A stretch of 64,000 nucleotides of DNA from Cordilura impudica (lineage: Eukaryota > Arthropoda > Insecta > Diptera > Scathophagidae): contig OY821519.1 of NCBI GenBank assembly GCA_963682025.1, positions 97,553,585-97,617,584 of the forward strand. The letters run 5' to 3'. The notes beneath the pieces were generated by a model. It did not search any database, was not told the origin of the DNA, and saw only the letters and a program-made list of their open reading frames with translations. Shown here one piece after another: positions 1 to 12,257 of the stretch. Every line of letters begins with the position of its first letter. Position 1 is the stretch's first letter. A program made the translations under genes and the position numbers.

Positions 1-251
1 AATTTCTTTTTGTTAAAAAAAAGTATAAATCTTTTCTAAATTATTATTTAAAAAAATTAATAATCTTTATTCTTTAAGTTTGAATTATTTTTGAAAATAA
101 AATTTACAAACAAAATCACAATTTGATAAAACAAATAATACAATAAATTTAGTGTTTTTATTTTTAATTTTATTTGGGTTGCAATTTTATATATAATTTA
201 TTTATTTTTTTTAAATTATACGTAAAAGTATTTTGGAATATATATAACAGC

Positions 252-1158
252 GGGTGAATCGCCAAATTCGATATCGAGAAAAATTTAATGGAAATTCATT
301 ATACATTTTCCTAAATAAGAGTCAAAATATTATTTTATTTCACTTTTTAAACTCACGCTTCTGTAAAAAAAATCAAATAATTGAAATTTTAAAAACAGAA
401 ATCGCAATATAGGATAAACCATAAAGCTTTAGTTTTTTTTTTAAAGGTTTTAAATCTTCCGCTTGAACTTTTAGTCTTAAAACGCCCATTTAATTAAACT
501 TATTTTTGTTGGTATTGTTTCAAAAGAATACTAAAATAACCCTTGAAAATGGCAGATATAGGGTTAAAATGTTCAGCGAAAAAATTTGCTGGTGAAATTT
601 GATTGAGGCCATCCAAACACAAAATATGCATCTTAGTGGTGGCCAAAAAAAAAAACTAAAAGGCCAATAAGAATGATTATCGATGCTTTGGGAATTTTAC
701 TTTGCTAACCAGCACAAGAATTATTCACCTGCCAGATCATGAGCTTAAAATTGTTGAACACTTATTTTTTCATACGATTTTTTTTTTTAATTTGCAATAA
801 TAAAATATATAGAACAATTTTAATCAAAACTAAAAGTGAAATAATTGGCCGTCTTTACATTAAATGACTCATTTGCCAAACCGATTAACTCCGTTTTCTG
901 AGTTTTTTAAATTTGCATGTCAAAAGACTATTGACGCTTAACTCTTTATATTCAAAACAAATTTCTCTACTAATAAGGATTAACTCTATCAAAAGAAATT
1001 TATTTTGAATATAAACAAATAGATTTCAATAAAGCATTAATGTTAAAAAAAAATAATCAGACAGTGCAGTTAACCGCTGTGGCATACATTACAATTTAAT
1101 TATTAACGAAAATATTAAATTTATATTAATTTCACTCGATATCGAAATGCGGCCCCCC
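252..1158. mobile_element. TIR element, family K, copy 1 (non-coding)
   Basis: The two ends carry inverted versions of a G-rich motif followed by ATTCGATATCGA (left near 252-285, right near 1130-1158). The same termini recur at 2395-3171 and 5965-6196, which suggests a dispersed non-autonomous DNA element. I see no coding frame inside and no clear target duplication, so the exact ends and the superfamily are uncertain. The interior is AT-rich and not alignable by eye with the other two copies. Confidence 0.4.
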
Positions 1159-2394
1159 GGCTCTACTTTTTTTTTTTTCTAAATTGTAAACTTAATCTTA
1201 ATTGAACTAAAATAATTTTAGAATAAATTAAAAAAAAAACAAACAAATGTATACTGGTTCTTACAAAGCATCATATTAGTAAAATAACAAAAAACTAAGT
1301 TAAATTTAAACAAACAAAAAATGAATGAAAAATTAAATATTTTTGAACAAAATTTTAAGAAATTATTGTTTTTTAATTGGCTGATTATCAAAAAAGGTTT
1401 GTTTTTTTTTTTTTTTTTTTGGTTTTAAGTGAAATTTGGTAGACAAAAACTTCCTAGTTATTTTTTTGTTAGTAAAATCTTTTAAGACTCTAAAAGAAAT
1501 TAAAAAAATTAAGTTTTTCTTGTAAAAGTAATTTCGATAATTATCATTTTAAACTGAGCAAGTTTGAAATAAGATTTTAATTTATTATATGTAAAACTAG
1601 ATGAAAACTAAAGAATTTAAATTCGAATATGCTGCTCTAGAAAAAGTAGACGAAATCGTAAATGTTGTTTCCTTTATGAAGAGTAACTAAATTAAAATTC
1701 TATTTGCAATTGGTAGAGCTCTTCATTTAGTCAGTCAGCTGCTCGGGTGTCCAATCTGAACCAGCCGGAAACAAGCATACCCACATGGGATGGACTTTTA
1801 ACCCTTTCAGAGATGAGTAGCAAAACGGTTGGTCATTATAAGTTAATATAAAAATTCTTTTCATTTTAGAGTGCATTTCTTTTTTTTTATTTAATTCAAG
1901 GAACACACGAGAGAACTTACAATCACTCAGTACCGGTAAAAATAACCAGAAAAAAATCTATTTCTTTATATATTAATCACCTTAAACCAGATCTCACAAT
2001 TGGTATAGCTAGGTCTGAAAGGGTTAAGATATCCTTTGCCGAACGGCCAAAGTGTTGGATATCTTTAGGCATTTGCTAGACAATGAGAGGGAAAATGATT
2101 CATTATCTTCTACATCCTAACAGCTTCCATAACAGTTAAGTAGGATTTCAAATCTTAATTTAATTTTGTTCATTAATGGGCTCAACGAGCTTGGCTCCAA
2201 GTACCCATTATTTGAATGTTAAACGTTCCAAAATCTTAACATATTAATGTTCCTACGATCATTTGTTCTAGCTAAGATGACCAAGAAGTAGTTTCAGTAT
2301 TCGTTACAGAACTAGTTCTGGTGTAAACTGACAATCGCAACCCTCGATGTGTGTCAAGCAACATAATGTAGAACATGCCAAGAGTTGAAGAACT
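1159..2394. other. Anonymous AT-rich spacer
   Basis: No coding frame, RNA gene or recognisable repeat seen. The only less AT-rich patch is around 1710-1810, where nothing could be identified. Confidence 0.5.
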
Positions 2395-3171
2395 GGGGTC
2401 GAATCGTCGCATTCGCTATCGAAATATTTCGATCGAAATTATTTATTGTCCAAAATAAAATACTAACAGTAATTTTACTCTGTCACAGTTAACCAATTAT
2501 GGCCCCTAGTTAAGAGTAACCCCCCAATCTAACATCACACTGAAATTGTAAAATCGTTGTGTACGTATTATCAACGAAAAATTGTTCGAATTAGTCGGAT
2601 CCATCGCTATTAAATTTTATGCTCACACATCTGTCGAAGCGTAAACTTGAAAAAATTTGTATACTTCTCTCTCGTTATTTTATTTTAAGTAGAGTTACCG
2701 AGTTTATTATGCAGGCACATGTTTGAGGGAAAATGTTTACATTTATTATTATTAGTATTATTTTAATAATAGTTAATAATATTTATGCTCTATAATTAAC
2801 AAACTTGCGTTTTTGTATGATGCGCATTTCAAAAAATAAATCATTATAAAAGATTTAACAAGTTAAAACTTTAATTACAATTTTACAGAATCCAGTAAAT
2901 TTGCATTAAATTTATAACAGGGTAACATTAATCATCGTTAGCGTCTGCCACTACTCGCACGAAAAATTTGGCGCCATTAGTGTGACCACTGCGGAAAATG
3001 TGTGTGTATTAGTAAAAAAATGTGAGTGTATTGAGTTTTTCGAACTTGCAGTGTGATGTGAGATTGGTGGGTAAAAGTGAAACGAGGTCTGACGATTGTC
3101 CTTTAAATAATAAACCAAAATATGGAAATTCGATTGATTTTACTCGATATCGAATGCGACGATTTGCCCCC
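2395..3171. mobile_element. TIR element, family K, copy 2 (about 777 bp)
   Basis: Left end GGGGTCGAATCGTCGCATTC and right end, inverted, read the same consensus (a G run, then CGCATTCGATATCGA). Subterminal stretches match copy 3 in inverse orientation: a block with ACTCTGTCACAGTTAAC near 2480, and the block with AATAATAAACCAAAATATGG near 3105. Copy 3 is therefore an internally deleted relative. No coding capacity was found, and no TSD is visible. Confidence 0.55.
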
Positions 3172-3419
3172 TGATTGTTCGGTCACTGTTTTTGAACAGA
3201 CAATTTTACTTAATTGTTAACAATAATAGTTCGAGCTTGTTCGGAAATGCATCACAGGTCTGTATGTGTTGCGCAGCATGTTCGTGAATGCAACTCTTTT
3301 TTTTTTTTTAAATTAACCAACACTCAGGGGGTGCCCCCTACAAATGAAGTGCATTGTGTTGATTTCAGGAAAATAGGTTATGGGAAGGAGGAAAGAGGGA
3401 GTAGTGTTTGTGGATATTT

Positions 3420-5702
3420 GACTTAAATTTTATTAGATTATAACTATCATACGGTTAGTTCGACTGATAAACGAATTCTCTCTGTAATGCGGTCAACTGG
3501 ATAATAGACTACAATCGGATGTGATCTACTAGAGAAGCGGGTAGAGCGAACCGCAATCGGGCACTTGGAGTAACTTCGCTAATCTCAGAAGAACATTTCC
3601 CATGGTAACATCTATAGAATAGTGCTACGCAACCCACATTCCGACGATGTTCCAATGAATCAGTAGAGTTGGATACCCTACTGTCATTGATGAGCGCCAA
3701 CGCCCTCCTTTGCATACGGTCCAGTAACTCAAAAATAGACTTTGAAGCTCCTGCCCCTATATGGGAGTTGTATTCCATTTTCGGTCGAATGTAAGTGGTA
3801 TATATTTTAAGGAGATCAGAAGGAGTGAAGTAATTTTTACACCGTTTTAGAAAACCAAGACACTTGAAAAACATGCTCGTTCCAACGAACATCACATTGA
3901 ATTCTCATGCCTAGAACATCAAGAGTATCCGATTCCTCAATACCTATACCACCCATATATACAGATGACATTGTTGATTCCATGGCTCTATGGGTCAACA
4001 CACAACATTGAGTCTTCAGCGCATTAAAATCAACCCTATTCGCTTTACCACACTCGAAGATTGTTAACAGGTCTTGATTGAGTGTGTCATTCATTGTCTG
4101 CCTTTTGCCCCCTACCTTCAAGAGGCTTGGCCTACAATTAACGGAAAATGAATGCCAAATGCTGCTGTCATCTGCGAAAGAGTATATAGAATTAAAAGTT
4201 TGACCAAGAAGGTCGTTCAGAAAGAGAAGGAGAAAACGGAACCTTGGGGTACCCCTGAATTAAGCTGAAACTCATTAGATGAGACCCCATCAATAACAAC
4301 ACGTCTTATTCGGTCTCTGAGAAATCTCGATATAAATCGAGAGAAGTCATTACCGACCCGAAATGCAATAAGCTTTGATATCAACGCACCGTGCCACACA
4401 CGCTCGGATGCCTTGGAAATATCCAGAGCAACCACTTTACCTTCGCCAAAATTGCAGGTCTCCCGTGGAACGATTTCTACGACAGCCATACTGTCGATCA
4501 TTAAGAAGTGAGTTGGCCTCTAGGTAGTTCACAAGATGGAAATTGATCATGCTCTCCATCACCTTTGAGAGCGCAGAGCAGATTGCAAGTGGACGGTTAT
4601 TTTCAGGGTTATTAGCCGCACCCTTGTTAGGGATTGGTTGGACATTAGCAACTTTTCAGCAAGAGGGAAAGATTCCTGCACGGTACGAAAGGCCAAGGTA
4701 CGTTGGCCAATCGACTGGCCAGCGTCGAAGAACACTGTTGGTATACCATCCGGTCCCAAAGACTTATTAATGTTGAGATCCGAAAGAACCTTTTTAACTG
4801 CACGTGCTCGAATGAATATTTTGTGCATAGTTAAAGATACACTTTCAACTTCGGGCAGAGGTTGATCTCTATCCGGTAAAAACGAGTTTTTTGCAAAGAG
4901 TTCAGCTAAAAGGTTAGCCTTATCAACAGGTTCAGCGAATATTTGGCCATTCATTAAAAGAGTTGGGATAGCAGAACTAGCATTATTCTTTACCCTTTTA
5001 ACAAATAACCAAAAACTCTTACTATCCCAGGGAGCAGAGAGAAATTTAGCACGAAAAGGCTGATCGTAAAGAAGCTTTTGGTGACTTAGTGTTTTGGCAC
5101 ATTCAGTTCTCGCCTGTTTGCGTAGCAGTTCAGTGACGGAATTTTTATTTTCACGCCAATATCTGAATGCTTTCTCTCTGGATCTGACTGCATCCCTGCA
5201 AGCCTGGTTAAACCATAATTTTTGATTATGTTTAGCCGAAATGTGCTTTGATGGAATGAATAATCGCATACCAAGCACTATTAGTTTTTACACAATTTTC
5301 GCAGCAGCATCAACATTTTTATCGAAGAAACAAAGTTTCCAATTGAAATGCTTGAAAAAATCGTTGAGCTCAGCCCAACGAGCCTTTTCGTAAATAAAAA
5401 CTAAGTGCATCATAGCTTGTGCTGAAACACTTTAAAGTACAGAGTACGAAAAGGATGCGGAAATGGTGAAAGTGATCCGAATTACCGAGAGGTGCAAATA
5501 TTTTCACTTCATAGTTATCAGGGTGTGAAGTGAGAAAAAGGTCGAGAGTATTTTGTCGTTGCCCTTCAATGCGAGGAATGTGCGTTCGTTGGTTCACTAG
5601 TTGCGCTAGATGGTTATGCGCCGCGAAAAGCTCAACGAACGCCCTTCGGGAGTTGTTTGACTCGAATGGTGTAGCCATCTGCACGATGTCAGCTGTTGGC
5701 AA
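3420..5702 (-). pseudogene. LINE (non-LTR retrotransposon) pseudogene: endonuclease C-terminus plus reverse transcriptase
   Basis: Reading on the minus strand from 5702 downward, successive frames encode the parts of one LINE polyprotein. First comes the end of an AP-type endonuclease, with the NTLDLFLTSHPD and LGNSDHF motifs (about 5450-5700). Then a linker (NQKLWFNQACRDAV, about 5210) leads into the reverse transcriptase, with GPDGIP (about 4760), DISKASERVWH (about 4400) and NSGVPQGSV (about 4230). The catalytic FADD codons are at 4167-4178, and the thumb/C-terminal tail (YIRPKMEYNSHI, LEHRRNVGCVALFYR) runs to about 3510. A last HYRENSFISRTNR segment reaches about 3440. At least four frame changes and some internal stops break it, and the endonuclease start is missing. 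The layout resembles CR1/jockey-group elements; the clade is an inference. Confidence 0.85.
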
Positions 5703-5964
5703 ATGTAACAGTAAATTATATTAAAAATTCATCACAAAAATAAACTTGTAATTGAAAACAAGATTCTCAATCAAAATGCTTCCGCAACAGCTGATCGGCA
5801 TCAGATGTGCCCATTGAATAGCCCTATCTGCGGAACTGCTGTAGAAGAAACAAGTTCACTTATTTCGTGAACATTTATTTACACCCTTGCACCAGAGAAT
5901 ACTTTTCTTAATGTCTTTGCCACGCTGAATACGAATCTCAATTTGGTATTTCTCCAACACATAA
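5703..5964. other. Short anonymous spacer
   Basis: Sequence between the truncated LINE and family K copy 3. No feature recognised. Confidence 0.4.
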
Positions 5965-6196
5965 GGGACCAAATCACCGCATTCGATATCGAGTAAAATC
6001 AATCGAAATTCAAAATTTTGGTTTATTATTTAGAGAAGACGGACAAACATCAGCCCTCGTTTCGCTTTTGCTCTTAATTAGGGACCATAGTTCGTTAACT
6101 GTGACAGAGTAAAATTATTCTTAGTATTTTATTTTGGAAAATAAAAAAATAATTTCGATCGAAAAATTTCGACAGCGAATGGGGTTATTTGGTGCC
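5965..6196. mobile_element. TIR element, family K, copy 3 (232 bp, internally deleted)
   Basis: The termini are GGGACCAAATCACCGCATTC and an inverted relative ending GGTGCC. Its two halves match the ends of copy 2 in inverse orientation, with the middle of copy 2 missing. It is a MITE-like deletion derivative; no coding. Confidence 0.55.
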
Positions 6197-6517
6197 AGAT
6201 TTTCGCTAAATCCTAATTCTAACCTAACCCATTTTTAGTCTGACGTATTTATTACAATCTTTTCCCAAAATAAAGAATGCATAAAACTCCAGATCCTGAG
6301 ATTAAAGTAAACTTTTCTAATGGTTTTTGTGACGTTGAGTTCGAATCTGACTTCAGAATTGCTCTTAAACTTAAAAATGCAGAAAACATGTTTGTTTTTT
6401 GTTTTAATTTTTAGGTTAGAATTACTTGAAAAGCTGATATTATGGAACAACTCTGAAATCAGAATCAGTGCATTTAAGAACTTTGGTAAATAATAATCTG
6501 GTCTTAGGTAACAATTT

Positions 6518-7166
6518 TTATACCCAATACCACTAAGTGGGTATAGTGAGTTTGTGCTGATGTTTGTAACTACCACTCGGCTTAGAATCCGTCCGTCCGT
6601 GTGTCTGTCTGTCTGTCCGTCTGTGTGTCCGTGTAAACCTTGTAATCAATCTACAGATTGCAAATATGAATATATTAGCAAGAAATTTGGTATAGAAGTT
6701 TTTCTCGCTCAAGGGATGAACGCTTTTGAAATTTGTGAATATCGGTGCATGTTCAGACCTAGCCACAAACAAATAACCCCCATCAGACCGACCACAATAT
6801 ATATACATCAACAAAATTTGATAATCAGTAGTCTAAAAATAAATTCTGTAGGATCACTTTTAGGGTTAGTCGCCATATAAAGCTGTTTCCAGATCTTCGC
6901 TTAAATCTATTAAACAATATAAATATCGCATTGATTTTTCCTAAATTTGGTTCCTTAATTTGGTTCTATTAGTCCCCATATAAAAATAACATCAGATATC
7001 TACTTTTCATACCTGCACGCCCAAAATTAATAACAATACCATCAAAATTTGATTTATGCTTATTCTTCATATTCAGTAATTGCCTCATTGAAGTTGGATA
7101 CAAGACCCTCTTTCGAGACGTATAGTATAGGGTATCGTATAATCGGTCTAGTTTATTACCTGTTTT
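6518..7166 (+). mobile_element. Helentron-like non-autonomous element, family A, copy 1
   Basis: It has the family A order of landmarks: a 5' start like ATACCCAATACCAC, a GTCC/GTCT-rich core (about 6590-6640), the AAATATGAATATATT block, and a 3' end with TATAGGGTATCGTATAATCG. The 3' palindrome is degraded here to CGGTCTAGTTTATTACC. It is diverged from the younger copies at 51.9 and 54.0 kb. No protein is encoded; the short open frames are chance. Confidence 0.7.
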
Positions 7167-7344
7167 CAAAATGCTGCAAAAAAAAAATTAAATTTAAAAT
7201 TTAAAAAATTTAAAAACTACCTCAGAAAACATGTCACCTTTTAAACGCATTTCGATTTTTTTATTTCACATGATCCGGTAACGAGCTATTATATTCACCG
7301 CAAAACAACTTTTCGTATAATCGGTCTAGTTTATTACCTGTTTT
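7136..7344. repeat. 31-bp direct repeat bracketing a 147-bp module
   Basis: The last 31 bases of family A copy 1 (7136-7166) are repeated at 7314-7344. The 147 bp between them match 9447-9586 closely (both include a stretch around CATGATCCGGTAACGAG). This could be an insertion that duplicated its target, or a local tandem duplication. Confidence 0.55.
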
Positions 7345-9446
7345 TATTTGGGAATATCTGAAATAATCCAAGAAATTTATTGAATGAGAAGAGCAGTACT
7401 CTCAGATGCCTTAACGGGTTTTTTTGTAAAATAACGTTTAATCCTCCGATGTCAACTTTCTCCAAGCAAAAAGCGCAAAACAGTACCCCAAAACATGCTA
7501 AAATGAAACTAAAAGCCCTAAAAAGCGCTAGTTATATGACTGTAAGCAGACATTTTTAATCTTCAGTCCCCATAAAATTTGTATTCGAGAATTTACAGTG
7601 TTGAACGACTTCCTATTCCTTATTTCGCTTTTAAAGAAATTTATTGCACTGAACACTCTTTCAACTTAAGCGTTTGAGTACTGAAAAGTTAATATATGTA
7701 CAATATAATTAAAAAAAAAAACAACACGGGAGTTCACTGACTTTTTGAAGTTATGTACTCCAAAATAAAATCAGTTTTGTCCCTATTTGTCAATTTACGC
7801 GGTTTTAAATTGTTGAGATAATGTTCATACTCTTTCTTTTTTTATCTTTTATAAACTATTTTATAATATTTTTAACATCTTTAGAGTTTAAAAAAAAATG
7901 TCCACGCTGAGTAAAGTAATTTTTTTAGTACTTTAAAATTAGATGATAATTCAGCTACGGATATTAACTCTAAATAAGAGATTTTGTGAACTCAATTTAC
8001 TTTTGTTTGATTTAATTTTTTGTCCGATTCTTCAATATTATTCTGAAAACAGGCCTTTTCAAAATTATAACCTAAATAGCAAATTTCATAAGTATAGGAT
8101 CGATCTCATCCTCCTAATAATCAAATTTACGTGTGCATTTCTCTTTCTGAGTGTACAACATGTCGAGAGTGTTGTGTCAAAATTTTAAGTAAATCGGAGC
8201 AAAACTTAAGAAGATACAGCGTTTTTAGCGACCGGCCTCATACGGTATATCGTATATAAATCAGTTTTTAAAAAACTTTAAATCGATTTTCTCGCAAATA
8301 ACTGTTCGAAGTCCGTGAATATCACAACTCAAAATCAACTTGACCGATTCTTTTCAAATTTGACACACTATCATCCCTGTTCTTGAAACCACTATCACAA
8401 AAAAAAAAACTCGTAAATGAAAAAATTCTTAAATCTACAAGTTTTTTGCTGTTCTCTAATTTCAATAAGAATATTTTTTCTCGTTTTAATTCACATAGAA
8501 AAGGCTTTGTGAAATCAAAACAAATGCCCTTTTTTTCTACTAAGCAGGTCTTAAGAGATAAAAAAAACTAATTGATATTTAAACTCTAACATGTTTTTTT
8601 TATGAACCTTGTCATTATTTTAAAAAATTAAACATTAATTTTATGAAAAAAAAAACGATTTTAAAAAACGTCTACATTTTGCGCTAATTTAAAAAAAAAA
8701 AACTCGTAATCAGTGGTCGATGTTAATAAAACACACTTTTGGAGATGATGTTGTTCTATAACTATGATAAAAACTTTTTATTTACACAATCCATTTTCCA
8801 TTATAATTTTTTCAATTATAACATAGATTCTTTATGCACTAATTATTGCAAATAAAGAAATTAAAAAAAAATTTTTCATCAAATCACATATTTTTTATTT
8901 TTTTGCATATGTTCGAAACAGTAGTGATGCCAGTCTAATCCAATTTATTTGAATATCGAAATTTTTTTTGGTGATGCCTAACTTTTTAAAAATAGAAAAG
9001 TCATTTTTAATTGAATGAAATTGAAGAACAAAAACAATTAAATGGACAAATAAGTTGTTATTTTAAAAGAAAATATTTTTCTTTATACTTTTTCTATAAA
9101 CTTAAGAAAAAACATGCACAAAATACTTAGAAGTTTTTTGTGAAACTGAATAAATAACCGTATGGCACCTCGGGTTGTAGATAACATATGTTCTTAACTC
9201 AAACACATGGTTCTTAACTCAAACATATGTTTCCATTAAATAAATAAAAAAAAGTGGTTTCAAGAAACCCAAAATTTCAATTTCATGTGATTTTAAATTC
9301 ACTCTTATTCAAATAACAACGTTGCAAGAACAGGGCACATTAATCATCAGGTAACCACGAAGAGTTTTTTTATTTTCCATTTTCTTCCCCATTTTTTAAC
9401 AATAAATTCCCGAAATTTTATAGCAAAAATTGTGTTTTTAACTTCA
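7345..9446. other. Anonymous AT-rich spacer
   Basis: About 2.1 kb with many poly-A/T tracts. Short open frames at 7943-8188 and 8383-8571 have low-complexity composition and no recognisable domain. Nothing else supported. Confidence 0.45.
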
Positions 9447-9586
9447 TAATGCTGCAAAAAAAAAAAAAGAATTTAAAAAACTCTTCGTCACTACCTCAGA
9501 AAACATGTCACCTTTTAAACGCATTTCGATTTTTTTTATTTCACATGATCCGGTAACGAGTTATGATGTTCACCGCAAAATAACTT
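9447..9586. repeat. Second copy of the 147-bp module
   Basis: Direct match to 7167-7313, including ACCTCAGAAAACATGTCACC. A short inverted pair (CGAAGAGTTTTTT near 9358, AAAAAACTCTTCG near 9477) sits at its left edge and could form a hairpin. Confidence 0.5.
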
Positions 9587-10411
9587 TTTGTCGAGGCGCC
9601 TCCGGAGATTCGCTGTCACGAACTTATTTATTAAAAAGTTAAAAGTTGGCAATAGTTGTTTAAATAAATACAATATTGTTTAACATGAACTGTAGTATTT
9701 AAAAGGCGCTAAAAGCATTGGAAAAGAAACACGAAAGTAGCTAATTCAGCGCTTTTTTAAAGCCATTAAATGTAAAAAAGTGCTTTTTGGGTAGTTAAAT
9801 GGCATTAAATCTAGCTCGAAATGTGCTAAGTTGGCATTACTGATTTTATCGATGTATTACAGTCGCAAGGTGTTTCGTCCATTTTTAGATTAAGATTTCG
9901 CGAATACCTGATGTGATGGAGAAGTTCTGAGTTCAGATTCAACCTAATTCTAGAGTCTAGAGTTTTATCCAATTTTGTGGACCTTCATTATTCATTATTA
10001 TTTCCTACATAATCTGTCGTAGAACTGCTTACAAAATGATTTACAGAAACTAAAATTTAATTAGTTTCATAACTTGCTCTTGCGAAAGTTTGAATCTTGG
10101 CACTAGATGAGATTTCATAATTTATATTGAGTAATCCTAGTTAATATTGAGAAAACAAAAATTTTACTTGACAATTCAAAATTAATATTGCGAAAATAGT
10201 TACTATTTGAAATTAAAAAATTGATATTGAAATTCCGATAACTACTTGCAAAATGAAGCGTTTGATAACATTACTTTGGAACACATCATTTTGCCAGTGA
10301 AACTCGATTAAAAAAAAATATTTAAATTGATTTTTTTTACGAAAATAAAGAAAAGGTAGTACTATAAAAAATATGTAGTTAAAGCTTAGTTTGTTCGATT
10401 AACTCACACAA
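9587..10411. other. Anonymous AT-rich spacer
   Basis: No coding region, RNA gene or repeat recognised. Confidence 0.4.
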
Positions 10412-10666
10412 TTTTTGATGTGTAAACATCTATACGCGCAGGGGGGTAAATTTCTATTTCACAATACAATCACAAAAACAGCGTACATGTGAGAGTCACA
10501 TCTTACGCGTAAGATGTGACCATTAAGACAAATCGGTATGACTTATGATTGCTTGGTGAAAAAATTATTATATGAAATAACCTTTTTGTCGCTGTTTTCT
10601 GCATTTTATTTATTACCAGATGTTTACACATCTCCCCTGTGATCGGACTCACATGACTTTTTTTTT
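10412..10666 (+). mobile_element. Helentron-like element, family G, copy 1 (short form)
   Basis: It starts TTTTTGATGTGTAAACATC and ends with the inverted motif GATGTTTACACATC followed by TGTGATCGGACTCACATG, a stem-loop with TGTGA/TCACA arms, then a T run. These termini are shared with copies at 17.8, 39.3 and 59.5 kb. This copy lacks the 21-bp minisatellite of the long forms but keeps a stretch (GCTGTTTTCTG, about 10594) resembling its unit. It contains a 26-bp perfect palindrome at 10495-10520. Confidence 0.65.
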
Positions 10667-11128
10667 TATTTTAACAAAAGTTCGAGTTAAATATGTAGTT
10701 GCTTAAGTATGATTTTAAGATATAAGCTGAAAGATACTGACAGTAAATAAATCATTGTGTTGGGTTCTCGGACTATTTTAATGAATTGCAATTGATAATT
10801 TTTGAAATACATTTCAGAATTTCTCAAATACTCGTAAAATTGATTGTTTCTGAAAACCAATTGATAGTTACTGAAATGAAATTGAAAATGTTGGAGTCAA
10901 TAGCTTTAAATTAAAGTTTGTCCTGGGGATGGAAAACCTACTAATGTAATTTTTCTAATACTTGTTCACTATCAAAAGTACGAAAAGTACGCCTGGGATC
11001 GATACAGTACCTTTTTCTTAATATCTTTAAATCAAACGAGACCTAAACATTACAAAATTATAAATAAACTTTTGTAATAATAATAATAAAGTTTCTTGAA
11101 TTAATGTAACTACAAACAATTTTTAATA
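10667..11128. other. Anonymous spacer
   Basis: No feature recognised. Confidence 0.4.
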
Positions 11129-11925
11129 AAAACAAGTATGAAAATTATAGTCGGTCTAGACCGACTATACGATACCCTATACCATGCGTTTAGAGACCCT
11201 ATCTCTCAGGCCCAACTAACTGGATATAGAAAACCAAATTTCAGTGAGATTTTTATTAATTTTTTCGGCTGCAGATATGAAAAAGTTCATATCGGATGCT
11301 ATGTCTATATGGGGACTAGGCCCAAAAATGGACCGATCCTGACCATGTTTGGTAAAGTCTCTTGTATTCTGCAAAAAAATATATACAAACAAAATTTGAG
11401 AAGAATCAGTGCAATATTTTTGTTTTTTGATAGATTTAAGTGAAGATCGGGAAGCAGCTCTATATGGGGCCTATGACTAAGAGTTGTCCAATAGGGATCA
11501 TTTTTGGACTACTGATTAATGGATGTAATATATACATGCAAACCCAATTTGACTAAGATTTGTATGATAATTTGGATCTTATGGCAATATATGTTGATTT
11601 CATAGGGGTCATTTGTATGGGGGCTAGGTCTGAACATGGACCGATTCTCACCAATTTCAATAGCGTTCATCCCATGGCCGATAAAAGATCAAATACCAAA
11701 TTTCGTCAAAATATATTCATATTTGCGATCTGCAGTTTGATTACAAGCTTTACATGGACACACAGACGGACGGACGGACGGACAGGCGGACATCGTTAAA
11801 TCGAATCAGATAGTGATTCTGATACGATCGGTATAATTAAAGATGGGTGTAGGTCAAATATTTTTGGTTGTTACAAACAGCAGCATAAAGTCATTATACC
11901 CAAACCACATAGTGGTATAGGGTAT
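11129..11925 (-). mobile_element. Helentron-like element, family A, copy 2
   Basis: Near full length on the minus strand. The 3' palindrome AGTCGGTCTAGACCGACT lies at the low-coordinate end (about 11148-11165). The inverted subterminal motif (ATACCCTATACCA) follows it, the GGAC microsatellite is around 11762-11790, and the 5' end is at about 11925. No coding. Confidence 0.75.
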
Positions 11926-12257
11926 AAATATTCATCAAATTATCATTTGAAATCTGTATGAAAAAATTGAACTCGAATTTCTGGATCTGAACTTTACCAT
12001 ATAAATATAAAAAAACTCATAATTTTTTTTTAAACAAATATGCCTCTAAAATGTTTTGTGTATCAAATTTTTATAAACACGATCAAAACACGATCTGATC
12101 TGGATACGAGTATAATGAGTTTCTGTTTATGTTTGGAACAACCGCAAATATTTGAAATAGGCCTTCCTATTTAACGATGTCCGTTCGTCCATACGTCTGT
12201 CCATCTGTGTGTCCATGTAAACCTTGTAATCAAATTACAGGTCGCATATATGAATAT

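Noticed and set aside
3214..3426. Short plus-strand frame between element K2 and the LINE
   Set aside because: Low-complexity Phe run, no homologous pattern, and it straddles anonymous DNA.
11138..11443. Repeated short frames such as GRYEKVHIGCYIYMGTRS in many places
   Set aside because: All lie in family A copies and are the same non-coding repeat translated. No intact or conserved full-length frame exists.
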